The position numbers and the translations under genes are program-made. Shown here one piece after another: positions 17,386 to 26,406 of a stretch of 36,340 nucleotides of DNA. The notes below the pieces were generated by a model. The model saw nothing but the letters and a program-made list of their open reading frames with translations, was not told the DNA's origin and did no database searches. The DNA is taken from contig NZ_NRRV01000056.1 in assembly GCF_016583825.1 (NCBI RefSeq), positions 1 through 36,340 on the forward strand. Reading direction: 5' to 3'. How positions within the stretch are numbered: the first letter of the stretch is position 1; each line of letters opens with the position of its first letter. This stretch comes from Thiohalocapsa halophila. Lineage in GTDB: Bacteria > Pseudomonadota > Gammaproteobacteria > Chromatiales > Chromatiaceae.

Positions 17386-18615
17386 GTGCACGAGAACGAC
17401 CCGCCCCATCCCGAGCCGGATCCCGAGCCCGATCACGAACGGGGCTTCGCCACCCGGGCGCTTCGCACCGGCCATGTGCGCACCGCCGAAGGCGAGCACT
17501 GCGAGCCCATCTTCACCACCTCCAGCTTCGTCTTCGCGAGCGCCGCGGAGGCCGCCGCGCGCTTCGCCGGCGAGGTCCCAGGCAACATCTACTCGCGCTT
17601 CACCAACCCCACCGTGCGCGCCTTCGAGCAGCGCCTGGCGGCGCTGGAGGGCGGTGCCGCCTGTGTCGCCACGGCCTCCGGGATGTCCGCGATCCTCGCC
17701 ACCTGTATGGGGCTGCTCAAGGCCGGGGACCATCTGGTGGCCTCCCGCAGCCTCTTCGGCAGCACCAGCATGCTGTTCGACAAGTATCTGGCGCGCTTCG
17801 GCGTCGAGACCAGTTACGTGGATCTCACGGACTTGGAGGCCTGGGCGGCGGCCATCCGTCCGCAGACGCGGCTCTTGTTCCTGGAGACGCCGTCCAACCC
17901 GCTGACCGAGATGGCCGAGATCGCGCCCCTGGCGGACCTGGCCCACACCCATGACTGTCTGCTGGCGGTGGACAATTGCTTCAGCACGCCGGCCCTGCAG
18001 CGCCCGCTGGCGTACGGCGCAGACTTGGTGATCCACTCCGCCACCAAGTACCTGGACGGGCAGGGGCGCTGCGTCGGCGGTGCCGTGGTCGGCGATGCCA
18101 AGCACGTTGGCGAGGATGTCTTCGGCGTGGTGCGTACGACGGGGCCGTCCATGAGCCCCTTCAACGCCTGGCTCTTCCTCAAGGGTCTGGAGACGCTGGA
18201 GCTTCGCATGCAGGCCCACTGCATGGCCGCACAGGCGCTGGCCCGCTGGCTGGACGCGCAGCCGGCGGTGCAGCGGGTGCACTATCCGGGGCTGGCCGCC
18301 CACCCGCAGCGCCACTTGGTGGGCCCGGAGCGGCAGCAGCGCGCCGGCGGCGGCATCGTCGCCTTCGAGGTGGCCGGCGGCCGCGAGGCGGCCTGGCGGG
18401 TCATCGACGCCACGCGGCTGTGCTCCATCACCGCCAACCTCGGCGACACCAAGACCACCATTACCCACCCCGCCAGCACCACCCACGGGCGCCTCAGCCC
18501 CGAGGCCAGGGCCAGCGCCGGCATCGGCGAGGGCCTCATCCGCGTCGCCGTCGGCCTGGAGTGCATCGAGGATATCCAGGCCGACCTCGCACGCGGGCTG
18601 GACGCGCCATCCTGA
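17386..18615 (+). CDS. metZ: O-succinylhomoserine sulfhydrylase
   Basis: MetZ makes homocysteine directly from O-succinylhomoserine and sulfide, bypassing cystathionine. The 409-residue Cys/Met-metabolism PLP enzyme has ATRALRTGHVRT, IYSRFTNPTV, ASGMSAI, and the Schiff-base lysine K221 in HSATKYLDGQGRC. The C-terminus has NLGDTKTTITHPASTTHGRL. The GQGRCVGG loop and purF-metZ adjacency favour MetZ over MetB or MetC, as in Pseudomonas. The GTG start at 17386 lies one base after the purF stop; a weak ribosome site suggests coupling. The acidic His/Pro-rich first 18 residues are unusual. Confidence 0.92.
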   Translation: MHENDPPHPEPDPEPDHERGFATRALRTGHVRTAEGEHCEPIFTTSSFVFASAAEAAARFAGEVPGNIYSRFTNPTVRAFEQRLAALEGGAACVATASGMSAILATCMGLLKAGDHLVASRSLFGSTSMLFDKYLARFGVETSYVDLTDLEAWAAAIRPQTRLLFLETPSNPLTEMAEIAPLADLAHTHDCLLAVDNCFSTPALQRPLAYGADLVIHSATKYLDGQGRCVGGAVVGDAKHVGEDVFGVVRTTGPSMSPFNAWLFLKGLETLELRMQAHCMAAQALARWLDAQPAVQRVHYPGLAAHPQRHLVGPERQQRAGGGIVAFEVAGGREAAWRVIDATRLCSITANLGDTKTTITHPASTTHGRLSPEARASAGIGEGLIRVAVGLECIEDIQADLARGLDAPS

Positions 18616-18672
18616 CAACCCGAAGCCCGCATCGGTACCGCTATCGGTAGTGGTCCGGAAAAGCCTTCAACC

Positions 18673-19977
<1,305 letters not shown>

Positions 19978-20322
19978 GTGGTACTCCCGTTGAGACGACG
20001 CAGCCGCGCAGGCGCTGCGACAGCGATTGAGCTAACGCGGCGCAGGGTACCCGAAGGGCTGCGCCGGCGGAACGGTCGGCTAGGGATACGCCAATTCATA
20101 GGCGTTTCCCGTGCGGGGCAGGACGCCCCCACAGCCGGGATCGCCAATCAATCGGGGCGTCGCGAGCCACAGGGTTTCCGCCCAAAAAGCGACGCCCATG
20201 CTGGCGCTTCACGCCGCATGGCCGCGGGTGCTACACTTGCGTGCTTAGGTCGGCTAGCGTGATTACCCAGCGTCTCGCGGCCGCCCCGGCGCCTGCACAG
20301 TGAATGGCGGCGAGCCAATGCC
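19978..20322. other. Divergent intergenic region between the symporter and the 111-residue unknown
   Basis: No gene is seen in these 345 bases. There is an inverted repeat GGGATACGCC (20083-20092) with GGCGTTTCCC (20101-20110), one mismatch and an 8-base AT-richer loop. It could be an operator or a hairpin. A promoter-like pair lies at 20208-20237. Confidence 0.5.
20208..20237 (+). promoter_or_regulatory. Sigma-70-like promoter for the 111-residue unknown
   Basis: TTCACG (20208-20213) and TACACT (20232-20237) are 18 bases apart, about 85 bases before the ATG. This is a moderate match to the consensus. Confidence 0.4.
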
Positions 20323-20658
20323 ATGCAATTTCGTGTCTTCTATCTGATCAACCGCTCCGGCGAGTGCGTGTCCTCCACCAGCGCCGTTGCGATGACCCCA
20401 AAGGCCATTTGCGAGCAAATGCTCGACCGCCTGCAATCGGAGGACGATTACCTCGGTATCCTGGACGCCGAAGACACCACGCTCCAAGTCCTACCGGAGC
20501 CCGAGCAGAACCGCTATTACGTCGAGGTTCCCATCGACGCCGCCAAGGCCTCCTTCGGGCGCTATGTGACCCGGGCCGAGCTGGAAGAATTGGTGCGCAC
20601 GCTCCCCCCGACCTTCGACGAGCGCAGCATCCCCGGTCTCACCTACCGCCCCTGGTGA
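20323..20658 (+). CDS. Uncharacterised 111-residue protein
   Basis: The product begins MQFRVFYLINRSGECVSSTS and ends IPGLTYRPW. It appears soluble, without signal peptide or membrane segment, and is acidic. A helix (about 25-38, PKAICEQMLDRLQSEDD) sits between two beta-rich parts, and the second half (about 57-95) has YYVEVPIDAAKASFGRYVTRAELEELVRTLP. The reading frame has codon use like its neighbours and its own promoter-like site. GCGAG lies 8 bases before the ATG. I do not recognise a family. It converges on lpxD. Confidence 0.75.
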   Translation: MQFRVFYLINRSGECVSSTSAVAMTPKAICEQMLDRLQSEDDYLGILDAEDTTLQVLPEPEQNRYYVEVPIDAAKASFGRYVTRAELEELVRTLPPTFDERSIPGLTYRPW

Positions 20659-20751
20659 GCGCGGCTCGCGGCACGCGGGCACTGGCTGCAATCCCAAGAG
20701 ATCCGCGCAGGCCGCAAGGCGCCCTGGACTGCCGGCGTCCGGCGCCCCGCC

Positions 20752-21813
20752 TCAGGTCTCCTCGTCAGCGACCGCCAAGCGCCGGTTTAGCGCCGTCAAT
20801 GCCTGTTCCTGGCGCTTGACGCGGCGCAGCAGCTCCGGCAGCTGGGCCAGCGCCCCGAGCTCGCGCAGGGTCTGCTTCATGGCTCGTGCCGGGGTGCCGA
20901 ACACGGTGGCGCCGGCGGGCACGTCCTTGGTGACGCCCGACTGGCCGCCGACGCGTACACCGGCGCCCACCGTCACGTGATCCGACACCGCCACCTGGCC
21001 CGCGATGATCGCACCAGTGCCCAGGCGGCTGCTGCCGGCGACCCCCGATTGGCTCACCAGGATCACGTGCTCACCGATATCCGTGTTATGGGCGATCTGC
21101 ACCAGGTTGTCCACTTTGGTGCCGCGGCGCACCCGGGTCTCGCCGAGGGTGGCGCGGTCGACACAGCTGTTGCAGCCGATGTCCACGTCGTCCTCCAACA
21201 CCACACGGCCCAGCTGTGGGATCTTGCGGTGACGCCGGCCGTCCCAGGCGAAGCCGAAGCCGTCGCTGCCGATGACGGCCCCAGCACGCAGTGCACAGCG
21301 GTCGCCGATGCGGCTGCCGCGCAGGATGGTGACATTGGGCTCAATCAGGCAATCCTCACCGATCTGTACGTCGGCACCGATCTGGACCCCGCCACCGATG
21401 ACGGCGCGGTCACCGATGACTGCACCAGCGCCGATGGCCGCGCCGGCGCCGACGCTGACACCCTTGCCGAGGGCCGCGGCGGGGTCCACGTGGGCCGCCG
21501 GGTGAATGCCGGGCGGGGGTTGCGGCGGTAAGAACCGTTCCGCCATGGTGAAGAACACCTGCCTGGGCTCGGCGCTGCGCACCAGCACTTTGCCGGCCAG
21601 TTGTGGGAAATCCAGCGGCACGATCACGACAATTGCGGCGCTGGCGGCGACCGCCCCGGCTTGTTCCGCGCGCTCGGCGAAGCAGAGCTCGGTGGCCGTC
21701 GCCACCGCCAGGTCTGCAACACCGGAAATGCTCGCCGTGAACGGACTCGGCAGGGCCGCGTCGGGGTCTGCCTGGACCAAGGCGACAGACACCTGATGGG
21801 AATTGAGCGTCAC
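20752..21813 (-). CDS. lpxD: UDP-3-O-(3-hydroxyacyl)glucosamine N-acyltransferase, stand-alone LpxD
   Basis: LpxD adds the second acyl chain during lipid A synthesis. The 353-residue protein has the N-terminal substrate-binding region (ISGVADLAVATATELCFAE, about 29-47), then a left-handed beta helix of hexapeptide repeats (about 104-300). Signature motifs are GSDGFGFAWDG, KIPQLGRVVLED, CVDRATLGET and DNLVQIAHN, with catalytic H242. A C-terminal helix (about 315-345) follows. GTG at 21813 is chosen because GGAG lies 7 bases upstream; the open frame continues through a GC-rich repeat to an ATG at 21933, which is unlikely. It is not beside lpxA/fabZ, so it may be a second copy. A related hexapeptide acyltransferase is possible. 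Confidence 0.85.
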   Translation of the reverse strand: MTLNSHQVSVALVQADPDAALPSPFTASISGVADLAVATATELCFAERAEQAGAVAASAAIVVIVPLDFPQLAGKVLVRSAEPRQVFFTMAERFLPPQPPPGIHPAAHVDPAAALGKGVSVGAGAAIGAGAVIGDRAVIGGGVQIGADVQIGEDCLIEPNVTILRGSRIGDRCALRAGAVIGSDGFGFAWDGRRHRKIPQLGRVVLEDDVDIGCNSCVDRATLGETRVRRGTKVDNLVQIAHNTDIGEHVILVSQSGVAGSSRLGTGAIIAGQVAVSDHVTVGAGVRVGGQSGVTKDVPAGATVFGTPARAMKQTLRELGALAQLPELLRRVKRQEQALTALNRRLAVADEET

Positions 21814-21826
21814 AGTGATTCTCCGC

Positions 21827-21876
21827 GGCTGGGCTGGGCTGGGCTGGGGCTGGACTGGATTGGGGCTGGGGCTGGA
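21827..21876. repeat. GGGCT-type short tandem repeat upstream of lpxD
   Basis: Pentamers GGGCT repeat in tandem (about four units from 21827 to 21845), followed by GGGGCTGGA/GGGGCTGG variants to 21876. It lies 13 bases beyond the lpxD start. In the lpxD reading frame it would encode Pro-Gln-Pro-Ser-Pro, so length changes would alter an extended N-terminus or the leader. Confidence 0.75.
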
Positions 21877-22000
21877 CGCCGCTGCCCGGCGACCGCTGTC
21901 GGGGCTGCTCCAATCGATGCCGCAGCATCGCATAGACGAGCCGCAACGGCGATAGAATGGCGGAGATTAATAACCTTTCATCCGGTAAGGAGCCTTCTCA

Positions 22001-23683
22001 ATGTCTACCGAGCTCGGTCTCTGGCAAGAGCGCTACACACCACCGGCCGGACCGGTCGTCTTGGTGATCATGGATGGCATCGGTCTGGCCCCTCCGAACG
22101 ACGGCAACGCCGTCTCTCAGGCCGATATCCCGACACTGCGGCGGCTATGGCGGGAGAACGCGTCCCTTCAGCTCGCCGCGCATGGCACCGCCGTTGGGCT
22201 GCCCACGGACAAGGACATGGGCAATTCCGAGGTGGGTCATACCATTCTGGGCGCCGGCCGGGTGCTGCCCCAGGGCGCCTCGCTGGTGCAAAAGGCTATC
22301 GCGGACGGCACGCTGTTCGGCGGCGCGACCTGGCAGCAGGTCGTAGACAAATGCACCGGCTCCGAGGCCGGCACTCTGCACCTGATCGGGCTGCTGTCGG
22401 ACGGCAACGTGCACTCCCACATCGATCATCTGTTCGCGCTGCTGCGCCAGGCGGACGCCGCCGGCATTGCCCGGGTGCGGGTCCATCCGCTACTGGACGG
22501 CCGCGATGTGGAGCCGCATTCGGCGCTGCGCTACCTGGACCGGCTCGAGACGCTGCTCGCCGAGCTCTCCAGCGGTGCCGATCGCGATTACCGCATCGCC
22601 TCTGGCGGCGGGCGTATGCGCACCACCATGGACCGCTATTGGGAGCGCCCGGACGTCGTGGAAGCGGGCTGGAACGCGCATGTGCACGGCGTGGGGCTCC
22701 AGGTGCCGAGCGCCCGCGCTGCCGTGGAGCGAGCCTATGCGAACAAAGTGGCCTCGGATCAGCAGATCCCGCCCTTCGTCGTGGCGGATGCCGCGGGCAC
22801 GCCGGTGGGCGCCATCGAGGACGGGGATGCCGTGCTGCTGTTCAACTTCCGTGGTGATCGTGCCATCGAGCTGTCGGCGGCGTTCGAGCACGAGCACTTC
22901 GATTTCTTCGAGCGCGGACGCCGGCCCGACGTCCTCTTCGTCGGTATGCTCCAGTACGACGGAGATCTGGGCCTGCCGCGGCACTGTCTGTTGGTGCCGC
23001 CTGCCATCGGCAACACCATGGTCGAGCTGCTCAGCGATGCCGGCGTACCCAGCTACCACGTCGCCGAAAGCTCGAAATTCGGCCATGTGACCTACTACCT
23101 CTTCGGAATGCGGTCCAGGCCCTTCGCCCGGGCCAAGGTCCACGAGGTGAGCTCCGGCGGCTTGGAGCCGGACGAGCACCCCGAGATGAAGGCCGCCGAA
23201 GTCGCGGACGACGTCATCGCCGCCGTCGATTCCGGCGAGTATCGATTCATCGTCGTCAACTTTGCCAACGGCGATATGGTGGGCCACACAGGCAGTTTGC
23301 CCGCAGCCGTCAAGGCCGTGGAGGCGGTGGACGCCGCCATCACCCGCATCCACGATGCCGTGCGCAGCAGCGCCGGGGTGCTAGTGGTCACCGCCGATCA
23401 CGGTAATGCCGAGGAGATGCTGCAATGGAGCGCCAAGAGCGCGGCGTTCAAGCAAGACGCCGACGGCAACCCCATTGCCAAGACCAGTCACACCCTGAAT
23501 CTGGTGCCCTTCGTTATCGTCGACGAGCGCCAGCCCCCGGGCTATGCCGTGCGTCGCGATCTGGCCCGACCCGGACTCGCCAATATTGCTTCGACGGTGC
23601 TCAACCTGCTGGGTTATGCGGCGCCGGCGCAATATGATCCGTCGTTGATTCGCCCGGCACCGGAGCAAACAGACGCGGGATGA
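22001..23683 (+). CDS. gpmI: 2,3-bisphosphoglycerate-independent phosphoglycerate mutase, plant-like form
   Basis: GpmI interconverts 3- and 2-phosphoglycerate in glycolysis/gluconeogenesis using two Mn ions and a phosphoserine. The 560-residue protein has LVIMDGIGL (metal Asp), the nucleophile S76 in GNSEVGHTILGAG, LLSDGNVHSHIDHL, LLDGRDV, ASGGGRMRTTMDRYWE, FNFRGDRAIELS and the metal-binding VTADHGNAEEM. It is longer than the common ~510-residue bacterial form. Segments such as AHGTAVGLPTDKDMGNSEVGH, GRMRTTMDRYW, MLQYDGDLGLP and the final PGLANIASTVLNLLGY align by eye with the plant enzyme. AAGGAG lies 8 bases before the ATG. The gene has its own leader and is divergent from lpxD. Confidence 0.95.
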   Translation: MSTELGLWQERYTPPAGPVVLVIMDGIGLAPPNDGNAVSQADIPTLRRLWRENASLQLAAHGTAVGLPTDKDMGNSEVGHTILGAGRVLPQGASLVQKAIADGTLFGGATWQQVVDKCTGSEAGTLHLIGLLSDGNVHSHIDHLFALLRQADAAGIARVRVHPLLDGRDVEPHSALRYLDRLETLLAELSSGADRDYRIASGGGRMRTTMDRYWERPDVVEAGWNAHVHGVGLQVPSARAAVERAYANKVASDQQIPPFVVADAAGTPVGAIEDGDAVLLFNFRGDRAIELSAAFEHEHFDFFERGRRPDVLFVGMLQYDGDLGLPRHCLLVPPAIGNTMVELLSDAGVPSYHVAESSKFGHVTYYLFGMRSRPFARAKVHEVSSGGLEPDEHPEMKAAEVADDVIAAVDSGEYRFIVVNFANGDMVGHTGSLPAAVKAVEAVDAAITRIHDAVRSSAGVLVVTADHGNAEEMLQWSAKSAAFKQDADGNPIAKTSHTLNLVPFVIVDERQPPGYAVRRDLARPGLANIASTVLNLLGYAAPAQYDPSLIRPAPEQTDAG

Positions 23684-23852
23684 CTTGGGCAGACGCCGCT
23701 TGTTGGCCTTGCCCCGCCAGCGCCGTCATTGTCAGCCGCTTGGGAGCTGTTGCCAATGGCGGGCTGTGCGGGCCGGCACGGGAGGACCCAATGAGCCAGC
23801 ATTGCCCCGGCAGTCGCGTAGGCTGCTCGTTATTGGCGGCCCGTGGCAAGCG

Positions 23853-23887
23853 CAATGAATATCGACGTCTCCACAATGAATGTCGAT
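23853..23887 (+). promoter_or_regulatory. Direct repeat, candidate operator upstream of sbtB
   Basis: CAATGAATATCGAC (23853-23866) recurs as CAATGAATGTCGAT (23874-23887), 12 of 14 bases identical. The copies are 21 bases apart, two helical turns, and lie just before a TTGACG hexamer. This phasing would suit a dimeric regulator bound on one face of the DNA, such as a LysR-type activator. The rest of the 305-base gap (23684-23988) shows no gene. Confidence 0.45.
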
Positions 23888-23897
23888 TATCCTGCGC

Positions 23898-23926
23898 TTG
23901 ACGCCTGCCGGGCGCAGGGCTAGCTT
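23898..23926 (+). promoter_or_regulatory. Candidate promoter for sbtB
   Basis: TTGACG (23898-23903) is followed 17 bases later by TAGCTT (23921-23926). The -35 is near consensus and the -10 is weak, as is usual for an activated promoter. It starts about 60 bases before the sbtB ATG. Confidence 0.35.
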
Positions 23927-23988
23927 TCACTCGACGGCGCGCCGCTCATTCGACGGCCGCAGGGTAAACGCAGCAAGAGGCAATCAGC

Positions 23989-24303
23989 ATGACCCAACAG
24001 GCCAGCAAGCTCGTGATCGTCACCGAGAAATTGCTGCTGAAAGAGATCGCGAAGATCATCGACGCCGCCGGTGCCACCGGCTATACCGTGGTGGCAGCCG
24101 GCGGTAAAGGCAGCCGCAATGTGCGCTCATCCGGGCAGCCAGCGGTCTCCGACACCTTCTCCAACGTCAAGATCGAAGTCCTCACCGCCAGTCGCGAACT
24201 GGCATTGAAGATCTCGGATGAGGTCGCCAAGAAATTCTTCGACAACTATTCGGGCATCACCTATATCCACGAAGCCGAGGTGCTGCGGGCGCACAAGTTC
24301 TGA
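23989..24303 (+). CDS. sbtB: PII-like signalling protein, SbtB family
   Basis: SbtB proteins are trimeric PII-like sensors of adenine nucleotides and cAMP that bind and regulate the bicarbonate transporter SbtA. The 104-residue product has KLVIVTEKLLLKEIAKIID, the T-loop region GYTVVAAGGKGSRNVRSSG (about 29-47) and EVAKKFFDNYSGITYIHEAEVL. All resemble cyanobacterial SbtB. The C-terminus ends RAHKF, so the CGPxxC R-loop of some cyanobacterial SbtB proteins is absent. An A/G-rich stretch (AAGAGG) lies about 10 bases before the ATG. The gene converges on sbtA 318 bases away, with terminators between them, so the two are not an operon but probably work together. Confidence 0.88.
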   Translation: MTQQASKLVIVTEKLLLKEIAKIIDAAGATGYTVVAAGGKGSRNVRSSGQPAVSDTFSNVKIEVLTASRELALKISDEVAKKFFDNYSGITYIHEAEVLRAHKF

Positions 24304-24332
24304 GCCCACGCGATTTGCCACGATGATCCGAG

Positions 24333-24357
24333 CCGGGCCCTGCGCCCGGTTTTTTTT
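24333..24357 (+). terminator. Rho-independent terminator of sbtB
   Basis: CCGGGC (24333-24338) pairs with GCCCGG (24344-24349) across a 5-base loop and is followed by eight Ts (24350-24357). It lies 30 bases after the sbtB stop. Confidence 0.9.
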
Positions 24358-24409
24358 GGCCCCCCATCTCTCGTGCGCGTTGCGCAAGACGCCGAGCGGT
24401 GTGCCAGCG

Positions 24410-24433
24410 TGGGAGCGGTATCCCTGCCGCGAC
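24410..24433 (+). repeat. REP-like element, first copy
   Basis: TGGGAGCGG, an 8-base loop and CCGCGAC. The same head and tail occur in reverse orientation at 36214-36236. Elements with this consensus are common in gammaproteobacterial spacers. Confidence 0.65.
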
Positions 24434-24468
24434 AAACTGTTCTTCCTGGGCTGATCGCGCAAGGAGTA

Positions 24469-24497
24469 GGGTGGACGAGCGAAAGCGAAGTCCACCC
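24469..24497. repeat. Perfect 8-base inverted repeat (GGGTGGAC/GTCCACCC)
   Basis: GGGTGGAC (24469-24476) and GTCCACCC (24490-24497) flank a 13-base purine-rich loop with an internal GCGAAAGCG. This resembles a second widespread type of gammaproteobacterial intergenic palindrome. It lies between two terminators in the sbtB-sbtA gap. Confidence 0.65.
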
Positions 24498-24510
24498 GGC
24501 CCCCAACGCA

Positions 24511-24545
24511 AAAGCCCGTACCTGCCGACGGCAGATACGGGCTTT
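24511..24545 (-). terminator. Strong hairpin terminator, probably bidirectional, for sbtA
   Basis: AAAGCCCGTA plus CCTGCCG (24511-24527) pairs with CGGCAGATACGGGCTTT (24529-24545) with one mismatch. Flanking A and T tracts let it work in both directions; it lies 76 bases after the sbtA stop on the minus strand. Confidence 0.75.
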
Positions 24546-24621
24546 CGGTTGTTTGTTGCGGTTGGAATGCGCGCAGCAGCCCGGCGATGCGCACGCCGCG
24601 CGCGTGCTCAGGGCTCCCTGA

Positions 24622-25629
24622 TCAGCCCCCCATGAGGGCCTGCGCGAGGCCGATATAGATTGGGATACCCAGCGCTATGGCCACGGGTGTGCCCACGGCG
24701 GTGGATGAGCCCACGTAGGCAGAGGGGTTGGCCGAGGGTATGCCTGCGCGCAGGGTCGGCGGGCCCGAGATGTCGGAGCTGGAGCCCGCGATCACGGCCA
24801 GGACCACGACGCCGCCGGGGCTAAAGCCGGTAGTGACGTGCGCGATCCACCCCAGCCCGAAGGCGATCAGTCCGTGGGTGAGGGGCGCGACGAATGCATA
24901 CACCGCATACCAATGGGCTACCTTGCGCAGCTCGTTGAGTCGGGCCCAGGCCTCCATCCCCATCACCAGCATCAGCACCGACAACAGACCGCGGAAGAGC
25001 GGCTCGAAGAAGCTGTCGTAAACGGGTGCCGGCTGCGTGATCAGCCCCAGGGCAATGCCAAGCAGCAGCGCCGACAGGGCTGAGCCCTGCAAGCTCTCCT
25101 TGACAATGGGCCAGATTTTCACCGATTCACCGCCATTGCCCCTTTTCTTGTTGAGATAGAGACTCGCCAGCACGATGGCGGTCACCAGCGCTGGAATGTC
25201 CATGAAGGGATAGAGGGCGACGGACCATGCCTCGTAGGCGATGTTCTCGGATTCGAGCACCGCCAGCGCTGCCGCCAGCGTCGAGCCGCTGACGGCGCCG
25301 AACAGCCCGGCGGTGGCGATGCCGTCCTCCGTTTTGACATTGGGCAACATCGCCAGCGTATAGCGCCCGATGAAAACGATGAGCATCCCCATGGCCAATG
25401 CGAAAATCGCCGGCAGCAGCATCTCACTCAGCTCGGCTTCACGGATCTTCATGCCGCCTTTGAGACCGACCTTCATGAGCAGCATGAAAACGATGAACTT
25501 GTAGATGGCATCGGGAATCTCGAGCCGACTGCCCAGGGCGGCAATGATCATACCGCCGAGCAGAAACCCGAGTGTCGGCGACTGCAACTGCGAGACGAAG
25601 CGCGTCAAAAATTCCAACAGCGCGTCCAC
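24622..25629 (-). CDS. sbtA: Sodium-dependent bicarbonate transporter, SbtA family
   Basis: SbtA takes up bicarbonate with sodium and concentrates inorganic carbon in autotrophs. The 335-residue protein has about ten membrane segments. Family motifs include FKFIVF-like YKFIVFMLLMKVGLKGG, GLFGAVSGSTLAAALAVLE, LYPFMDIPALVTAIVLASLYL and the highly conserved GSSSDISGPPTLRAGIPSAN followed by PSAYVGSSTAVGTPVAIALG. The start is GTG at 25629 with AGGAG 7 bases upstream. Pairing with sbtB in the next (convergent) gene supports a regulated carbon-uptake system. It implies, but does not prove, autotrophy or life in alkaline, bicarbonate-rich water. Confidence 0.92.
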   Translation of the reverse strand: MDALLEFLTRFVSQLQSPTLGFLLGGMIIAALGSRLEIPDAIYKFIVFMLLMKVGLKGGMKIREAELSEMLLPAIFALAMGMLIVFIGRYTLAMLPNVKTEDGIATAGLFGAVSGSTLAAALAVLESENIAYEAWSVALYPFMDIPALVTAIVLASLYLNKKRGNGGESVKIWPIVKESLQGSALSALLLGIALGLITQPAPVYDSFFEPLFRGLLSVLMLVMGMEAWARLNELRKVAHWYAVYAFVAPLTHGLIAFGLGWIAHVTTGFSPGGVVVLAVIAGSSSDISGPPTLRAGIPSANPSAYVGSSTAVGTPVAIALGIPIYIGLAQALMGG

Positions 25630-26085
25630 GTTGTCACTCCTCTGAAGTCGAGATCATCGGAATCAGGTTATGAGGCCAGAAGGGCCCCGGCTCCTGAGTA
25701 AAGGGATACATCCAGGCAGTCGCGCACCGGTGAAGCGCCAGCCATTCCGGTGCCGGTCGCCCGGCACTCGTCACCGAAGATAAGGACTCACAAAGCAGAG
25801 CGCAAATAGTTTTTGGAATCAGCAGGGAATCATTGCCAATGCCGGGTCATTGTCATTAAGGAGCGTTTATTGATTCGCAAAATCCGAGCGTTGGCGCAGG
25901 GAAAGTCGTTTGAGACGAGCGCCGCCGTGCCAATGCTCCGGCATGCGAAGCCGCGAGTCCTGTCTGCGGCGACCGCGGGTGGCGATGTGGCGTGCACGCC
26001 CGGGCGGCATCCGCCGATGCCGGTGACCGGAGCGGGCCGGTCATCGTCCCTGGCGCAAGGCTGGTTCCAGAATGAGGTAAATGGC
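25630..26085. other. Divergent intergenic region upstream of sbtA
   Basis: About 450 bases. An AT-richer patch at 25777-25870 contains a minus-strand promoter-like pair and GGAATCA repeated at 25816 and 25827. An AAGGAG at about 25858-25863 precedes an in-frame TTG that would extend the next small gene upstream, but that extension looks non-coding. Confidence 0.4.
25777..25805 (-). promoter_or_regulatory. Candidate promoter for sbtA
   Basis: Read on the minus strand, TTGCGC (25805-25800) and TATCTT (25782-25777) are 17 bases apart, about 150 bases before the sbtA GTG. It is a modest match; the long leader leaves room for regulation. Confidence 0.3.
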
Positions 26086-26406
26086 ATGAAACGAGTCCTT
26101 CGCGGCGCAGTCTGCGCAGCCCTGCTCGGGGCCGCCAGCGCGGTCTCGGCTTGGGAGGTGGCGTCCTACACGCCGAGCGCCGTCGTGCCGCTGCTGCCGG
26201 CGGCCGATCAGGCGGTTGCGCTGAGGGCGGGGCAGCAGACGCCGCTGTGCGCGGATTGCACGCGCGAGGCCAGCGCATTGCGCGGCGCAGCGCCGGTGTC
26301 GTGTCAGCCGGCGTCGGGGGTGGCTGACCGGCGGCTACATCAGGTTGTCGCGCAGGTCGCCATAGGGCGTGCGCTCGTCGAAGAAGTACTCGTACACCAG
26401 GGGTAG
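26086..26406 (+). CDS. Small putative secreted protein of unknown function
   Basis: The 106-residue frame starts MKRVLRGAVCAALLGAASAV and continues SAWEV: a positive start, a hydrophobic core and an Ala-x-Ala-like cleavage site (SAVSA) near residue 22. A CADC pair follows near residue 55. GAGGT lies about 7 bases before the ATG. The last 24 codons run antisense through the end of the convergent 433-residue gene and look unlike natural protein, so a frameshift or a shortened original stop is possible. It may be a degraded gene. I recognise no family. Confidence 0.4.
   Translation: MKRVLRGAVCAALLGAASAVSAWEVASYTPSAVVPLLPAADQAVALRAGQQTPLCADCTREASALRGAAPVSCQPASGVADRRLHQVVAQVAIGRALVEEVLVHQG

Noticed and set aside
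21814..21933. LpxD start at ATG 21933
   Set aside because: The extra 40 residues are a Pro/Ser/Gln-rich translation of the GGGCT repeat; the GTG at 21813 has a proper GGAG.
25813..26085. Upstream extension of the small secreted protein from TTG 25813
   Set aside because: It would place the signal peptide about 90 residues inside the protein; the ATG at 26086 with its own ribosome site fits better.
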